A stretch of DNA of 64,000 nt from Shiella aurantiaca (GCA_030412945.1 JAUHJS010000008.1:62001-126000), one strand, 5' to 3'. Counted from the stretch's first letter, positions 1-8,306 are shown. The notes: a model not told the origin generated them from the letters alone. Translations and numbers: made by a program.

Positions 1-602
1 TGAAAGAATATTTCACCACTCATGCCTTTAGCGTGATGGATACTGAGGGCTTTATTGCCTATCTGAACACCCATTTATTAGAGAAAAATGGCGTGGCCGT
101 AGACACCACCCTATATGCCCAGTGGATTTATGGCGAAGGCTTACCGAGCAATCATCCACAGCCTTCGGCTGCCCGCTTTGAGCAGGTAGATACCGAGCGC
201 AGCGCTTGGGAGCAAGGAAAAGCTGCCACCAGCTTGAATACAAAAGCCTGGAGCACACACGAGTGGGTATATTTCCTGCGCACCTTGCCGGAAACCCTTA
301 GCTTGGAGCAAATGCAGGAATTAGACCAAGCCTTTGGCTTTACCCAATCCGGAAATGCGGAAATTGTGACCGTATGGTTTACGCAAGCGGTGAAGCTAGG
401 CTATGAAGCTGCTTATCCGGCCATGGAGGCCTTTTTGGTAAAAACAGGCCGCAGGAAGTTTTTAATGCCTATTTACAGCCAAATGGCTGCCACGGAACAA
501 GGTATGCGCATGGCCAAAGCCATTTATGCCAAGGCGCGCCCTAACTACCATTTTGTAAGTTCTAATTCGCTGGATAAACTACTGGGCGTAACCGCTCAAT
601 AA
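1..602 (+). CDS. M1 family metallopeptidase, C-terminal fragment (leukotriene A4 hydrolase-like)
   Basis: The reading frame is open from base 3, so this is the 3' end of a longer gene that begins before the window; the first ATG at 33 is internal. The fragment, about 200 residues, has the helical character of the leukotriene A4 hydrolase C-terminal domain: an early DTEGFIAYL segment, the WIYGEGLP motif, then helical repeats that end in a conserved ARPNYHF stretch. Family members are zinc aminopeptidases, but the catalytic HExxH part lies outside the window and cannot be checked. The gene converges with the histidine kinase, whose stop lies 3 bases away, with no obvious terminator between them. 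Confidence 0.85.
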   Translation, partial: KEYFTTHAFSVMDTEGFIAYLNTHLLEKNGVAVDTTLYAQWIYGEGLPSNHPQPSAARFEQVDTERSAWEQGKAATSLNTKAWSTHEWVYFLRTLPETLSLEQMQELDQAFGFTQSGNAEIVTVWFTQAVKLGYEAAYPAMEAFLVKTGRRKFLMPIYSQMAATEQGMRMAKAIYAKARPNYHFVSSNSLDKLLGVTAQ

Positions 603-604
603 TA

Positions 605-2539
605 TCAGGCCTTCTTTTCTTTGATAGAAGGCAAGGTGATTTCAAAGACAGTGCCCTCATTGGGGGTGCTGTCTACTTGTATGGTTCCTTGCAGGGATTC
701 CACCTGCGATTTTACCAAATACAGTCCAATTCCTTTTCCCTCAATGTGCGGATGAAAACGCTGATAGGGATTAAACAGCTTTTCTTTCAGCTTTTCCAGC
801 TCCATCCCCAGTCCATTATCCACAAAGCGAATCAAAATACCATTGCTTAAGGTTTTGAGACTAATGCTGATGTGAAGCAAACGATCGGCACTTCGGTATT
901 TAATGGCATTGCTAAGCAGATTATTTAAAATACTCTCCAGAAAAGCCCTTTTGGTATAAATGGGCGACTTGAGTTCATCGATAATGCTCACCTGCGCTTT
1001 TATTTCCTCTAAGGTATCCGAAAACTGATTTTGCACCTTATTGAAAAGCTCCGCTACCGAAACCCATTCGAGGTTTTTACTTTCCGAAATCTTAATATCA
1101 ATCATGCTGTTCAGGTCGCGGATGCTTTCGTCCAGCTCCTGCCCCGATTTGTGCAGCAGGTTCATTTCCTCATGATACCCTTTAAGGCGTTGGTCGTGCA
1201 TCAGGATATTAATCAGACCCAAAATACGCGCCACCGGACTTCGTAAATTATGCGAAGCGATATAGCTAAACTGCTGTAATTGATTGTTTTGGTGCAACAA
1301 TTCCGCATTTACCGTAGAGAGATTTTCCGTACGCTCCTCCACCTTTCTCATCAGTTCTTCATTGAAATGCTTCAGCAGGGCATTGCTTTTCTTGCGCTGA
1401 TAGGTACTGCGCCAGAGCACCAATACTAAAGCCAAAAGGGATAAGAGCAAGACCCCTGAAAACACAAGGAACATATTGGTTCGCTTTTCTGCAAACTCTT
1501 GTTCGCGCTTCAAAAACTCCGCCTCTGCCTTAAACTTATCGGTTTGATAGGAGATACTCAGGTTTTCTATGGCCTTTATTTTCTCATCCGAAAGCAGGGA
1601 ATCGCCATAGGCATTGTACACTTTGTAAGTAGCCAGGGCTTCCTTAATGCGTCCGGTTTCTTCATACAAACTATACAGAATCGCTAAAGCATCGAGGGTT
1701 TGAGGCCGTAGGCCAAAAGCTTTGCTGATGTCCATGCATTTTTCCACGTACTGCACAGCCATGTCGTACTGTTTCAGGGCCTGGTAGTTTTTGGCCAATC
1801 CCAAATAGGAAAAACAATAGCCCAAGGGACTTTTCTTATCTTCCGGTAAGGCCAGCGAAGAATCATAATACATGATGGATTCACTGTAGCGCTTTTCGAT
1901 GAGGTAGGCTTCACCCAAATTGTTATAAATGTAGGAAAGGGTGTAATCCTCCTGTGGCTGGGTCTTTTCGAGGCGAAGGGCTTCTTCCAAATAATAAATG
2001 GCGCTATTAAAATCGCCCTTGTACACATAATTGCGCCCGAGGAAATTGGTAATCGAGGAGAGGTTTTTTACGCCAATCATCTTGCCCAAAGCATAGGACT
2101 GAAGTAAGTATCCGTGTGCCTCTTCTACCGAGCCCATGGTGGAATAGAGGTTGCCCAAGGTCATGTAAGAATTAGAAATAGAGGCCGAATCTTTAAACTG
2201 CTCCGCTAGTTGCAAGCTTTTGAGCGTATGATCCAGCGCCAAGTCAAGGTTGCCCAGCCTGCGGTTGATGCGCTTCAAGATATCGTGTGCGCCTTGTTCG
2301 CCCAGCAGGTATTCTTCTTCTAGGGCAATTTGCAGGGCGCGTTGACCTAAGTCATGAGCTATACCAAGGTCCGTATTGTAAAAATCGTTAGCCAGCTGAA
2401 TGAGGGTATCGGCTTGCTGCTGCGGGTCGGGCAGGGATTGCACCATTTCATTGATAGCCTCCAGCCTTTGCTCTTTGTCCGATTGGGCAAAAACCACCGA
2501 AGTCCAAAAAAGAAAAATGACCACTACTCGTGTACGCAT
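605..2539 (-). CDS. TPR-containing sensor histidine kinase
   Basis: This is a membrane-bound histidine kinase of 644 residues. An N-terminal signal peptide (about 1-18) is followed by roughly 300 residues of tetratricopeptide repeats, which would lie in the periplasm, then a coiled stretch and one membrane helix near 355-376. The H-box ASHNLRSP places the phospho-accepting His near residue 430. The ATPase domain shows the N-box NLLSNAIKY (about 540), a G1 box DNGLGM, and a G2 box GKGIGLYLV. No receiver domain and no adjacent response regulator are visible, so its partner must be encoded elsewhere. TPR kinases of this type are common in Bacteroidota; the signal sensed is unknown. Confidence 0.9.
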   Translation of the reverse strand: MRTRVVVIFLFWTSVVFAQSDKEQRLEAINEMVQSLPDPQQQADTLIQLANDFYNTDLGIAHDLGQRALQIALEEEYLLGEQGAHDILKRINRRLGNLDLALDHTLKSLQLAEQFKDSASISNSYMTLGNLYSTMGSVEEAHGYLLQSYALGKMIGVKNLSSITNFLGRNYVYKGDFNSAIYYLEEALRLEKTQPQEDYTLSYIYNNLGEAYLIEKRYSESIMYYDSSLALPEDKKSPLGYCFSYLGLAKNYQALKQYDMAVQYVEKCMDISKAFGLRPQTLDALAILYSLYEETGRIKEALATYKVYNAYGDSLLSDEKIKAIENLSISYQTDKFKAEAEFLKREQEFAEKRTNMFLVFSGVLLLSLLALVLVLWRSTYQRKKSNALLKHFNEELMRKVEERTENLSTVNAELLHQNNQLQQFSYIASHNLRSPVARILGLINILMHDQRLKGYHEEMNLLHKSGQELDESIRDLNSMIDIKISESKNLEWVSVAELFNKVQNQFSDTLEEIKAQVSIIDELKSPIYTKRAFLESILNNLLSNAIKYRSADRLLHISISLKTLSNGILIRFVDNGLGMELEKLKEKLFNPYQRFHPHIEGKGIGLYLVKSQVESLQGTIQVDSTPNEGTVFEITLPSIKEKKA

Positions 2540-2681
2540 ACGCTCCCTGAATGAAAAAGAAAGATAGATAAAATAAGTGATACAAAATAACGGCTTAATC
2601 CATTAATAGATTAAAGCTTGCATTCCGCGTACCAATTAGGCATTTGACCGAATTACACAGGACATGGCGCAGGAAAAGGGC

Positions 2682-2709
2682 AAAAAAAAAGCGGCTGTTA
2701 CACCGCTTT
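2682..2709 (-). terminator. Intrinsic terminator of rho
   Basis: Read on the minus strand, a 7-bp stem (AAAGCGG/CCGCTTT, 2688-2694 and 2703-2709) with an 8-base loop is followed by a run of T residues. It starts 8 bases after the rho stop codon. Confidence 0.8.
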
Positions 2710-2716
2710 CTTCTGT

Positions 2717-4471
2717 TTATCCATTCATGGAAACCAAGAACTCTGTATTGTCTTTGGTTCCTTTCATTTTGTCTAATAAGAATTCGATGGCTTCGCGTGA
2801 GTTCATGTCGGACATAAACTTGCGGAGTATCCAGATTCTAGATAGTTCTTCTTTGTCAATCAATAGGTCTTCTCTACGTGTACCCGATGAAGGCACATCA
2901 ATAGCCGGATAGATGCGGTTGTTCGACAACTTACGATCCAACTGAAGCTCCATATTACCGGTTCCTTTGAATTCTTCAAAGATTACCTCATCCATTTTAG
3001 AACCTGTATCAATCAAGGCCGTGGCAATGATAGTCAATGAACCGCCATTTTCTAAATTACGGGCTGCACCAAAGAAACGCTTAGGCTTGTGCAAGGCATT
3101 GGCATCCACCCCACCCGATAAGATTTTACCGGAAGAAGGCACCACCGTATTGTAGGCACGCGCCAAACGGGTGATAGAATCCAATAGAATCACCACATCG
3201 TGACCGCACTCTACCATGCGCTTGGCTTTTTCCAATACAATGCTCGATACTTTCACGTGTTTTTCGGCTTGCTCATCGAAGGTAGAGGCAATCACCTCGG
3301 CCTTTACGCTGCGCGCCATGTCCGTTACTTCTTCGGGACGTTCGTCAATCAACAATACAATCAGGTAAACTTCCGGATGGTTTTCGGCAATGGCATTGGC
3401 AATTTGCTTCAAAAGCACGGTTTTACCGGTTTTGGGCTGAGCCACAATCATCCCACGCTGTCCTTTTCCTATAGGAGCGAACAAATCGAGGATACGGGTA
3501 GAGTAATTATCGTGACTTTTAGTGCTGAGGCGAAGTTTTTCTTCAGGGAAGAGAGGCGTAAGGTATTCAAAAGGTACGCGGTCTCTGATTTCTTCGGTGG
3601 TTTTACCATTGATGGTTTCCACGCGTAGGAGGGCAAAATATTTCTCGCCTTCTTTGGGCGGACGGATTTGGCCTTTCACGGTATCTCCGGTTTTCAAACC
3701 AAACAATTTGATTTGCGAAGGCGATACATAAATATCATCGGGGCTGGCCAAGTAATTATAATCCGGTGAGCGTAGGAAGCCATAGCCATCTTGCATGATT
3801 TCCAAAACGCCTTCGTTTACAATCATGCCATCAAAATCTTTGATGGTTTGGTTATAGCGCGAAGCTGGGGCTTTTCTTTCTTCTTGCTCGCGAGGTGCTC
3901 TGGCCTCTTGGTTTTCTTCGTTGCGAGGAGTTTGCTCCTTAGGCTCGCGGGCTTCTCTTGGCTCGCGCTGCTCCCTAGGCTCTTTTTGCTCTCTCGGTTC
4001 ACGCTGCTCTCTGGCTTCGCGTGGTTCTCTTTCTTCCCGCTGCTTGGGTGCGCGCTCGGCCTGTACGGGCTGGGCGTTTCTGTCTTTTCTTTCGGGCTTG
4101 TCTTGCGTATTCTTGGCGCCTTTGTTTTCGGCACCTATGTTGAACGAGCGAAGGATATCTTCAGCATTGTCGGCTTCCGGAGCGGCCGGACTTTCAGCGG
4201 CAGGGCTGCTGCCTTCTTCTACATTGACCCTGCGCGGGCGAAGATTCTTGCGGCTATCTTTAGCAGGCACATCTTCTACCACTACGGCTTTTCTTTTAGC
4301 ACCCGGCAATTTCTTCTCGAGTTCTTTTTCGGGAGTGATGGCTTGTTGGTCAAGGATTTTGTAGACCAGTTCTTTTTTGGAAAGTTTTTTGAAATTTTCC
4401 ACCCCCAAACTTTCAGCAATTTCTTTTAACTCAGAAAGAAGTTTGAGATTTAAATCTTCAATGTTATACAT
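2717..4471 (-). CDS. rho: Transcription termination factor Rho with long disordered insert
   Basis: Rho is the hexameric RNA helicase that ends transcription at Rho-dependent sites. The protein is 584 residues against about 420 in E. coli. An N-terminal Rho_N helical domain (about 1-45) is followed by a long low-complexity region, densest about 120-215, rich in Arg, Glu, Pro and Gln with repeated REPREQ-like units. Then come the cold-shock-like RNA-binding domain ([14 protein letters not shown]) and the RecA-type ATPase core. The P-loop QPKTGKT lies near 345-351, the Walker B motif is [13 protein letters not shown], and the Q/R-loop region is [14 protein letters not shown]. The extra length is all in the insert. 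Such inserts are typical of Bacteroidota, and in Bacteroides thetaiotaomicron the disordered region drives phase separation. Confidence 0.97.
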   Translation of the reverse strand: MYNIEDLNLKLLSELKEIAESLGVENFKKLSKKELVYKILDQQAITPEKELEKKLPGAKRKAVVVEDVPAKDSRKNLRPRRVNVEEGSSPAAESPAAPEADNAEDILRSFNIGAENKGAKNTQDKPERKDRNAQPVQAERAPKQREEREPREAREQREPREQKEPREQREPREAREPKEQTPRNEENQEARAPREQEERKAPASRYNQTIKDFDGMIVNEGVLEIMQDGYGFLRSPDYNYLASPDDIYVSPSQIKLFGLKTGDTVKGQIRPPKEGEKYFALLRVETINGKTTEEIRDRVPFEYLTPLFPEEKLRLSTKSHDNYSTRILDLFAPIGKGQRGMIVAQPKTGKTVLLKQIANAIAENHPEVYLIVLLIDERPEEVTDMARSVKAEVIASTFDEQAEKHVKVSSIVLEKAKRMVECGHDVVILLDSITRLARAYNTVVPSSGKILSGGVDANALHKPKRFFGAARNLENGGSLTIIATALIDTGSKMDEVIFEEFKGTGNMELQLDRKLSNNRIYPAIDVPSSGTRREDLLIDKEELSRIWILRKFMSDMNSREAIEFLLDKMKGTKDNTEFLVSMNG

Positions 4472-4655
4472 AAAATACGTTATACAAGTGTTTGCAATGG
4501 CCAGAACGGCAAATCATTGCGGGAATGAATGTGTTTTGAATAAGGGTAAAATGATTGTAAGTAGCAGAATTAACTTTAAAAGGAGAAAGTTTCTGTATGT
4601 GCTTAAGACAGCGCAATAATAGTACTATCTATCTATACGAGTCAATAGCGCTGTT

Positions 4656-4663
4656 TAAATTTG
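4656..4663 (+). promoter_or_regulatory. Possible serS promoter -7 box (TAAATTTG)
   Basis: The octamer matches the Bacteroidota -7 consensus TAnnTTTG and lies 91 bases before the serS ATG, in the 283-base divergent gap between rho and serS. I see no clear -33 TTG at the right distance, so this is a weak call. The remainder of that gap is AT-rich without other recognisable features. Confidence 0.35.
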
Positions 4664-4754
4664 TGCTAATTTAGGAATAAATTTCTTAAAATGCCTCGCG
4701 ATTTGGCTTATATAAGCAGAATCACCTTAATTTGTTTAAAAATACCCTTTTTAC

Positions 4755-6026
4755 ATGCTACAGGTACACGTAATACGCGAAAATAAACTACAGACCATTC
4801 AGGCCCTTCAGAAGAAAAACTTCCCACAAGCCGAGCAAGTGGTGGAACAGGTGCTAGGCCTCGACCAGCAGCGCAAAGAAACCCAAGCCCAGCTCGACCA
4901 GCACTTGGCGGAGTCGAACGCCTTGGCCAAATCCATAGGCGCTTTGATGAAGGAAGGCAAAAAAGAGGAAGCCGAAAAGCAAAAGTCGCGTACCGCGGAG
5001 CTAAAAACCCTTGCCAAAGATCTGGGCGATAGCCTGAGCCAATTAGAAGAACAGCTGCAAAAGCTTTTATATACCATCCCCAATACACCTCATAGCTCGG
5101 TGCCCGTAGGCAAAAGTGCTGAAGACAATGAGGTGGTGACCCAATGGGGCACGGTGCCCAGCTTACCAGAAAATGCGCAAGCCCACTGGGACTTGATCAA
5201 ACAATACGATATCATCGACTTCGACTTGGGGGTGAAAATCTCCGGAGCGGGCTTTCCCGTGTACAAAGGCAAGGGCGCGCGCTTGCAGCGTGCCTTGATC
5301 AATTTCTTTTTAGATGAAGCCCAAAAAGCCGGATACTATGAGGTGCAGCCGCCCATAGTGGTAAACGAAGCCTCGGGCTATGCCACGGGCCAGCTGCCCG
5401 ATAAGGAAGGCCAAATGTACCATGCCACAGCCGATGATTTGTACCTTATCCCTACGGCTGAGGTGCCTATTACCAATATCTACCGCGATGTGATACTCAC
5501 CGAAAAAGACTTGCCGATTAAAAACGTAGGCTATACGCCTTGTTTCCGTAGGGAAGCCGGCTCCTGGGGCGCCCATGTGCGCGGGCTCAACCGCCTGCAC
5601 CAGTTTGATAAGGTGGAGATTGTACAAATACAGCAGCCGGAGAAATCCTATGCCGCGCTGGAAGAAATGAGCAGCTATGTGCAAGGCCTTTTGCAAAAAC
5701 TGGAACTGCCCTACCGCGTATTGCGCCTATGCGGGGGCGATATGGGCTTTACTTCGGCCCTTACCTACGATATGGAAGTGTACAGTGCCGCTCAGCAGCG
5801 CTGGCTGGAGGTAAGCTCGGTGAGTAATTTTGAAACCTACCAAGCCAACCGCCTCAAGCTACGTATGAAATCAGAAGATAAGAAAACCCAACTGCTGCAT
5901 ACGCTCAACGGAAGTGCCCTGGCCCTGCCCCGCATTGTGGCGGCCTTGCTGGAAAACAACCAGCGCGAGGACGGCATCTTCCTACCTAAGGTGCTGCACC
6001 CCTATTTGGGCTTTGAGAAGATTTAA
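4755..6026 (+). CDS. serS: Seryl-tRNA synthetase
   Basis: This class II synthetase charges tRNA-Ser with serine in the cytoplasm. The length of 423 residues is normal for the family. Residues 1 to about 105 form the long antiparallel coiled-coil arm that grips the tRNA variable loop and are rich in Lys, Glu and Gln. The catalytic domain follows with the TxEVPIT segment, motif 2 (FRREAGSWG, then GLNRLHQFDKVE) and motif 3 (NGSALALPRIVAALLENNQ). The gene stands alone and is followed by a strong terminator. The downstream side is the entry point of the accessory island. Confidence 0.97.
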   Translation: MLQVHVIRENKLQTIQALQKKNFPQAEQVVEQVLGLDQQRKETQAQLDQHLAESNALAKSIGALMKEGKKEEAEKQKSRTAELKTLAKDLGDSLSQLEEQLQKLLYTIPNTPHSSVPVGKSAEDNEVVTQWGTVPSLPENAQAHWDLIKQYDIIDFDLGVKISGAGFPVYKGKGARLQRALINFFLDEAQKAGYYEVQPPIVVNEASGYATGQLPDKEGQMYHATADDLYLIPTAEVPITNIYRDVILTEKDLPIKNVGYTPCFRREAGSWGAHVRGLNRLHQFDKVEIVQIQQPEKSYAALEEMSSYVQGLLQKLELPYRVLRLCGGDMGFTSALTYDMEVYSAAQQRWLEVSSVSNFETYQANRLKLRMKSEDKKTQLLHTLNGSALALPRIVAALLENNQREDGIFLPKVLHPYLGFEKI

Positions 6027-6053
6027 GCCCAGAGCGTAATCTATATCCTTTTT

Positions 6054-6092
6054 ACGGGAAGCATGGCCTAGGCTGCGCTTCCCGTTTTTTTT
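6054..6092 (+). terminator. Intrinsic terminator of serS
   Basis: A perfect 9-bp stem (ACGGGAAGC at 6054-6062, GCTTCCCGT at 6077-6085) with a 14-base loop leads directly into eight T residues. It sits 27 bases after the serS stop. Confidence 0.9.
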
Positions 6093-6134
6093 GTGCTGGG
6101 GCGAAGGAATTTTACATGAGCCTTACAAATTGCC

Positions 6135-6249
6135 CGACCAAGCTTGCGCAAATGCCAATAAATGACCTAATTAAGGGCAGAAAGGAAGATATCTCTTTTC
6201 GGTTAAAGTAAATATAATGGCACTAGTGGCGGATATACGCAAGTTAGCG
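6135..6249 (+). other. Possible upstream integron attC-like site
   Basis: The short arms CTTGCG (6143-6148) and TGCCA (6153-6157) pair with TGGCA (6218-6222) and CGCAAG (6238-6243). This gives the same lopsided hairpin shape as the clearer site at 6788-6923, with extra unpaired bases on the 3' arm. The 3' edge is GTTAGCGG at 6243, a GTT-type junction. A convincing R'' box is lacking, so this would be a degenerate site or the 5' boundary of one cassette. Its placement directly after the serS terminator suggests an insertion boundary. Confidence 0.3.
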
Positions 6250-6305
6250 GTCAGGCTAAAAAGACACGACCACGAAATAAAAATTCAATAATTGAGCATT
6301 GAAAG

Positions 6306-6761
6306 ATGACAAATTTAATTACGATAAGAGAGTACGAAACAAACGACAAGGATGATATCATTAATTTAATTAGGTTGAATACACCAGAATTTTTCGCAAC
6401 TGACGAAGAAGAAGACTTAAACAAATATTTAGAGACAGAAAGAGAACTCTATTATGTATTACTGTATGACGGAAAAATTGTTGGTTGTGGTGGAATCAAT
6501 TTTGCAGACAGCAAGACAATAGGTAAAATTAGTTGGGACATATTTCATCCTGACTATCAAGGAAAATCTTTGGGAACAAAACTATTGAAGCACAGAATTG
6601 ACAAACTTAACTCAATTGACAGTATTCAAAAAATTACTGTTAGAACTTCACAGGTTGCATATAAATTTTACGAGAAACAAGGTTTTGAACTATTTGAAAT
6701 TATAAAAGACTATTGGGCAGAAGGGTTTGACTTGTATGGTATGAAGTATAAACAAAAATGA
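6306..6761 (+). CDS. GNAT family N-acetyltransferase, cassette-borne
   Basis: This protein of 151 residues has the GNAT fold, which transfers an acetyl group from acetyl-CoA to an amine. Visible elements are an N-terminal IREYETNDKDDI strand-helix typical of the family, the central VGCGGINF strand, and the acetyl-CoA pyrophosphate-binding region HPDYQGKSLGTKLL (a Q-x-x-x-G-T variant of motif A). A C-terminal YEKQGFELFE segment is the usual motif B. The substrate cannot be predicted. The gene is far more AT-rich than serS and other core genes, which suggests acquisition by transfer. It lies between two GTT-type junctions (6243 and 6917) with attC-like structure, as in an integron gene cassette. 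Confidence 0.85.
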   Translation: MTNLITIREYETNDKDDIINLIRLNTPEFFATDEEEDLNKYLETERELYYVLLYDGKIVGCGGINFADSKTIGKISWDIFHPDYQGKSLGTKLLKHRIDKLNSIDSIQKITVRTSQVAYKFYEKQGFELFEIIKDYWAEGFDLYGMKYKQK

Positions 6762-6787
6762 AAACTACAATGAAAAATGAAGCCCGA

Positions 6788-6923
6788 ACCGCTAACAGCC
6801 GTTTTGCAAAAGCGGGGGGGGGGCGTGCTTCTATGAAAGTGAAGTGCTAAATTCAAGCTTTGTGCATCTAATGAAGTTTAGTGATAAAAATCCCCGCCTT
6901 CGCAAAGCGGCAAAACGTTGTAC
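6788..6923 (+). other. Integron attC-like recombination site
   Basis: Within the 398-base gap after the GNAT gene lies a 136-base imperfect inverted repeat. ACCGCTAAC (6788-6796, an R''-like box) is followed by CGTTTTGC (6800-6807), matched by GCAAAACG (6910-6917) and a final GTTGTAC (6917-6923, R'-like). Inner GCGGGG and CCCCGC segments also pair. The R''-like box is the exact reverse complement of GTTAGCGGT at 6243-6251, the left end of the same segment. This is what cassette excision at G/TT predicts, because a cassette's own R' half sits at its 5' end. No integrase gene is in the window. A ten-G run at 6814-6823 lies in the loop side. Confidence 0.5.
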
Positions 6924-6973
6924 CCACTGAAAAAAACTAACGAATGATACCAACAGAATTTGAAAATCCCTAT

Positions 6974-7108
6974 CTAGCGCAAGTCTCCTGGCTTGGGCAT
7001 TGCGTGAAGGCAGGACTTGTGCTGTTCATGGAATAGGTATTTCGAATATCTACGTCTGGAAATTTGAAATACGCGTCACAAGTCTCGCTTTGCTAAGACT
7101 TGCGCCAG
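6974..7108. repeat. REPIN-like palindromic repeat, copy 1
   Basis: A 135-bp element has outer inverted ends GCGCAAGTCT (6977-6986) and AGACTTGCGC (7096-7105). Each half is itself a hairpin: GCGCAAGTC with GACTTGTGC on the left, and AAGTCT with AGACTT on the right. Between them GTATTTC and GAAATAC also pair. It shares most of its length with copy 2 (8050-8185) and partly with copy 3. It lies 52 bases before the Fic gene and encodes nothing. The layout of two inverted REP-type hairpins is that of elements moved by REP-associated (RAYT) transposases, but no such gene is in the window. Confidence 0.75.
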
Positions 7109-7159
7109 AGAAGAGCTTAACTGGAAACCGCGCTCAATAACAATGAAGCATAGCAGAAA

Positions 7160-8026
7160 ATGAAACTATCCATCCGCTTTTTTAACGACCGCGAAGTGCG
7201 GGCACTCTGGGATGACAGCCAAGCCAAGTGGTGGTTTAGCGTGCTGGATATTGTGGGGGTTTTAAATGAAGAACCGGATTACGCCAAAACCCGAAACTAT
7301 TGGAAATACCTAAAAAACAAGCTCAAAAAAGAGAATAATCAGTTGGTTAGTGTCACTAACCAACTGAAGCTAAAGGCTGCTGATGGAAAAAAGTATAATA
7401 CAGATACGCTGGACAGTAGTGGTGTGATTGAGTTGGCAAAGCTCTTTCCCAACAACAAGGCAACACCATTTTTGGACTGGTTTCTTTACAGCGATACCAG
7501 CATAGATGGGCAAAGTAAAAAGAAAGCGTATTCGCTTTTTGAGAGTACTCTCATCCACGAATTTGAAATAGGTACTACCAAAGGCTTACAACAAATACAT
7601 GCATTTTTGTTTGGCGGCTTGTATGATTTTGCCGGGCAAATAAGGGAAAAGAGCATTTCAAAGGGAGGCTATCAGTTTGTATATGCCCAACATTTGAAGG
7701 GGACCTTGCAAGGTATAGATGCCATGCCCCAAAATACACTCGCAGAAATTGTCCACAAGTATGCTGAAATGAACAAGGCACATCCTTTTATGGAAGGCAA
7801 TGGCCGTAGTACCCGAATATGGCTGGATTTGATACTTAAAAAGCATCTGAAAAAGTGTGTAGACTGGAGTAAAATCAAAAAAGAGGAGTATATGAATGCT
7901 ATGATTATTAGCACGGTGGATAGCAGTGTTTTAAAAGCTTTAATAGAACCGGCACTGACTTCTAAAATCAACGACCGCGAAATGTTCATGAAAGGAATTG
8001 ACTATTCGTATTACTACGAGGAATAA
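7160..8026 (+). CDS. BRO-N/Fic fusion protein (putative class III AMP transferase)
   Basis: This is a two-domain protein of 288 residues. Residues 1 to about 115 resemble the BRO-N/KilA-type domain seen in phage and mobile-element proteins: an IRFFNDREVRALWDD strand, WWFSVLDIVGVL, and NQLKLKAADGKKYNTD leading to the ELAKLFPNNKATPF stretch. The rest is a Fic domain with the catalytic motif HPFMEGNGRSTR, His near residue 208, an intact HxFxxGNGR signature. Fic enzymes transfer AMP or similar groups to target proteins. The C-terminal SYYYEE (283-288) occupies the place of the inhibitory SxxxE(G/N) helix of class III Fic proteins, with Glu at the last position. It lies between two repeat copies in the island. 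The target is unknown. Confidence 0.85.
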   Translation: MKLSIRFFNDREVRALWDDSQAKWWFSVLDIVGVLNEEPDYAKTRNYWKYLKNKLKKENNQLVSVTNQLKLKAADGKKYNTDTLDSSGVIELAKLFPNNKATPFLDWFLYSDTSIDGQSKKKAYSLFESTLIHEFEIGTTKGLQQIHAFLFGGLYDFAGQIREKSISKGGYQFVYAQHLKGTLQGIDAMPQNTLAEIVHKYAEMNKAHPFMEGNGRSTRIWLDLILKKHLKKCVDWSKIKKEEYMNAMIISTVDSSVLKALIEPALTSKINDREMFMKGIDYSYYYEE

Positions 8027-8049
8027 TTAAGGCAAATAGAATCAGCTCA

Positions 8050-8185
8050 CTAGCACAAGTCTTCTGGCTTGGGCATAGTGCGTAGGCGAAACTTGCGCGA
8101 TTCTTGGAACGAATCTCTCGCATAATCTAAGTGTGGAAATTTGAAATACGCGACACAAGTCTCGCTTTGCTAAGACTTGCGCCAG
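8050..8185. repeat. REPIN-like palindromic repeat, copy 2
   Basis: This is a second copy of the 6974-7108 element in the same orientation. It begins CTAGCACAAGTCT and ends AGACTTGCGCCAG; the right-hand 50 bases are nearly identical to copy 1. It starts 24 bases after the Fic stop codon, so the Fic gene is bracketed by direct copies. Sequence drift is greatest in the left arm and the middle. Confidence 0.75.
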
Positions 8186-8257
8186 AGAAGGTCGTGGAAA
8201 AACAGAAGGCATAAGAATACGATTGCGCCAGCAATTGAGTTCTAGTTTTGTTATAGA

Positions 8258-8306
8258 GGGCATTGCAAATGCCTATGTACGATTGCAGTCGCAATGCAAT
8301 TGCGAC
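8258..8306. repeat. Two adjacent GCA-loop hairpins
   Basis: In the 376-base gap before the MBL-fold gene, two palindromes stand side by side. GGCATT/AATGCC (8259-8273) and GTCGCAAT/ATTGCGAC (8288-8306) both close on a GCA loop. Neither is followed by a T-run, so they are not obvious terminators. A REP-like element is the simplest reading. Beyond them the gap holds GTTAAC boxes near 8322 and 8343 and AT-rich sequence. Confidence 0.4.

Noticed and set aside
33-602. Treating 33-602 as a complete gene with ATG at 33
   Set aside because: The frame is open to base 3, and the residues before the ATG fit the leukotriene A4 hydrolase C-terminal domain, so the gene is truncated by the window edge.
3791-4429. 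A 212-codon open frame on the plus strand antisense to rho
   Set aside because: It lies fully within rho and arises from the repetitive Arg/Glu codons of the insert, which leave other frames open. Its translation is Phe/Leu-rich without family character.
7096-7105. Treating the REPIN-like repeats as further integron attC sites
   Set aside because: They lack the G/TT junction boxes and the asymmetric single-stem shape. Each is instead a pair of inverted hairpins with GCGCAAGTCT-type ends.
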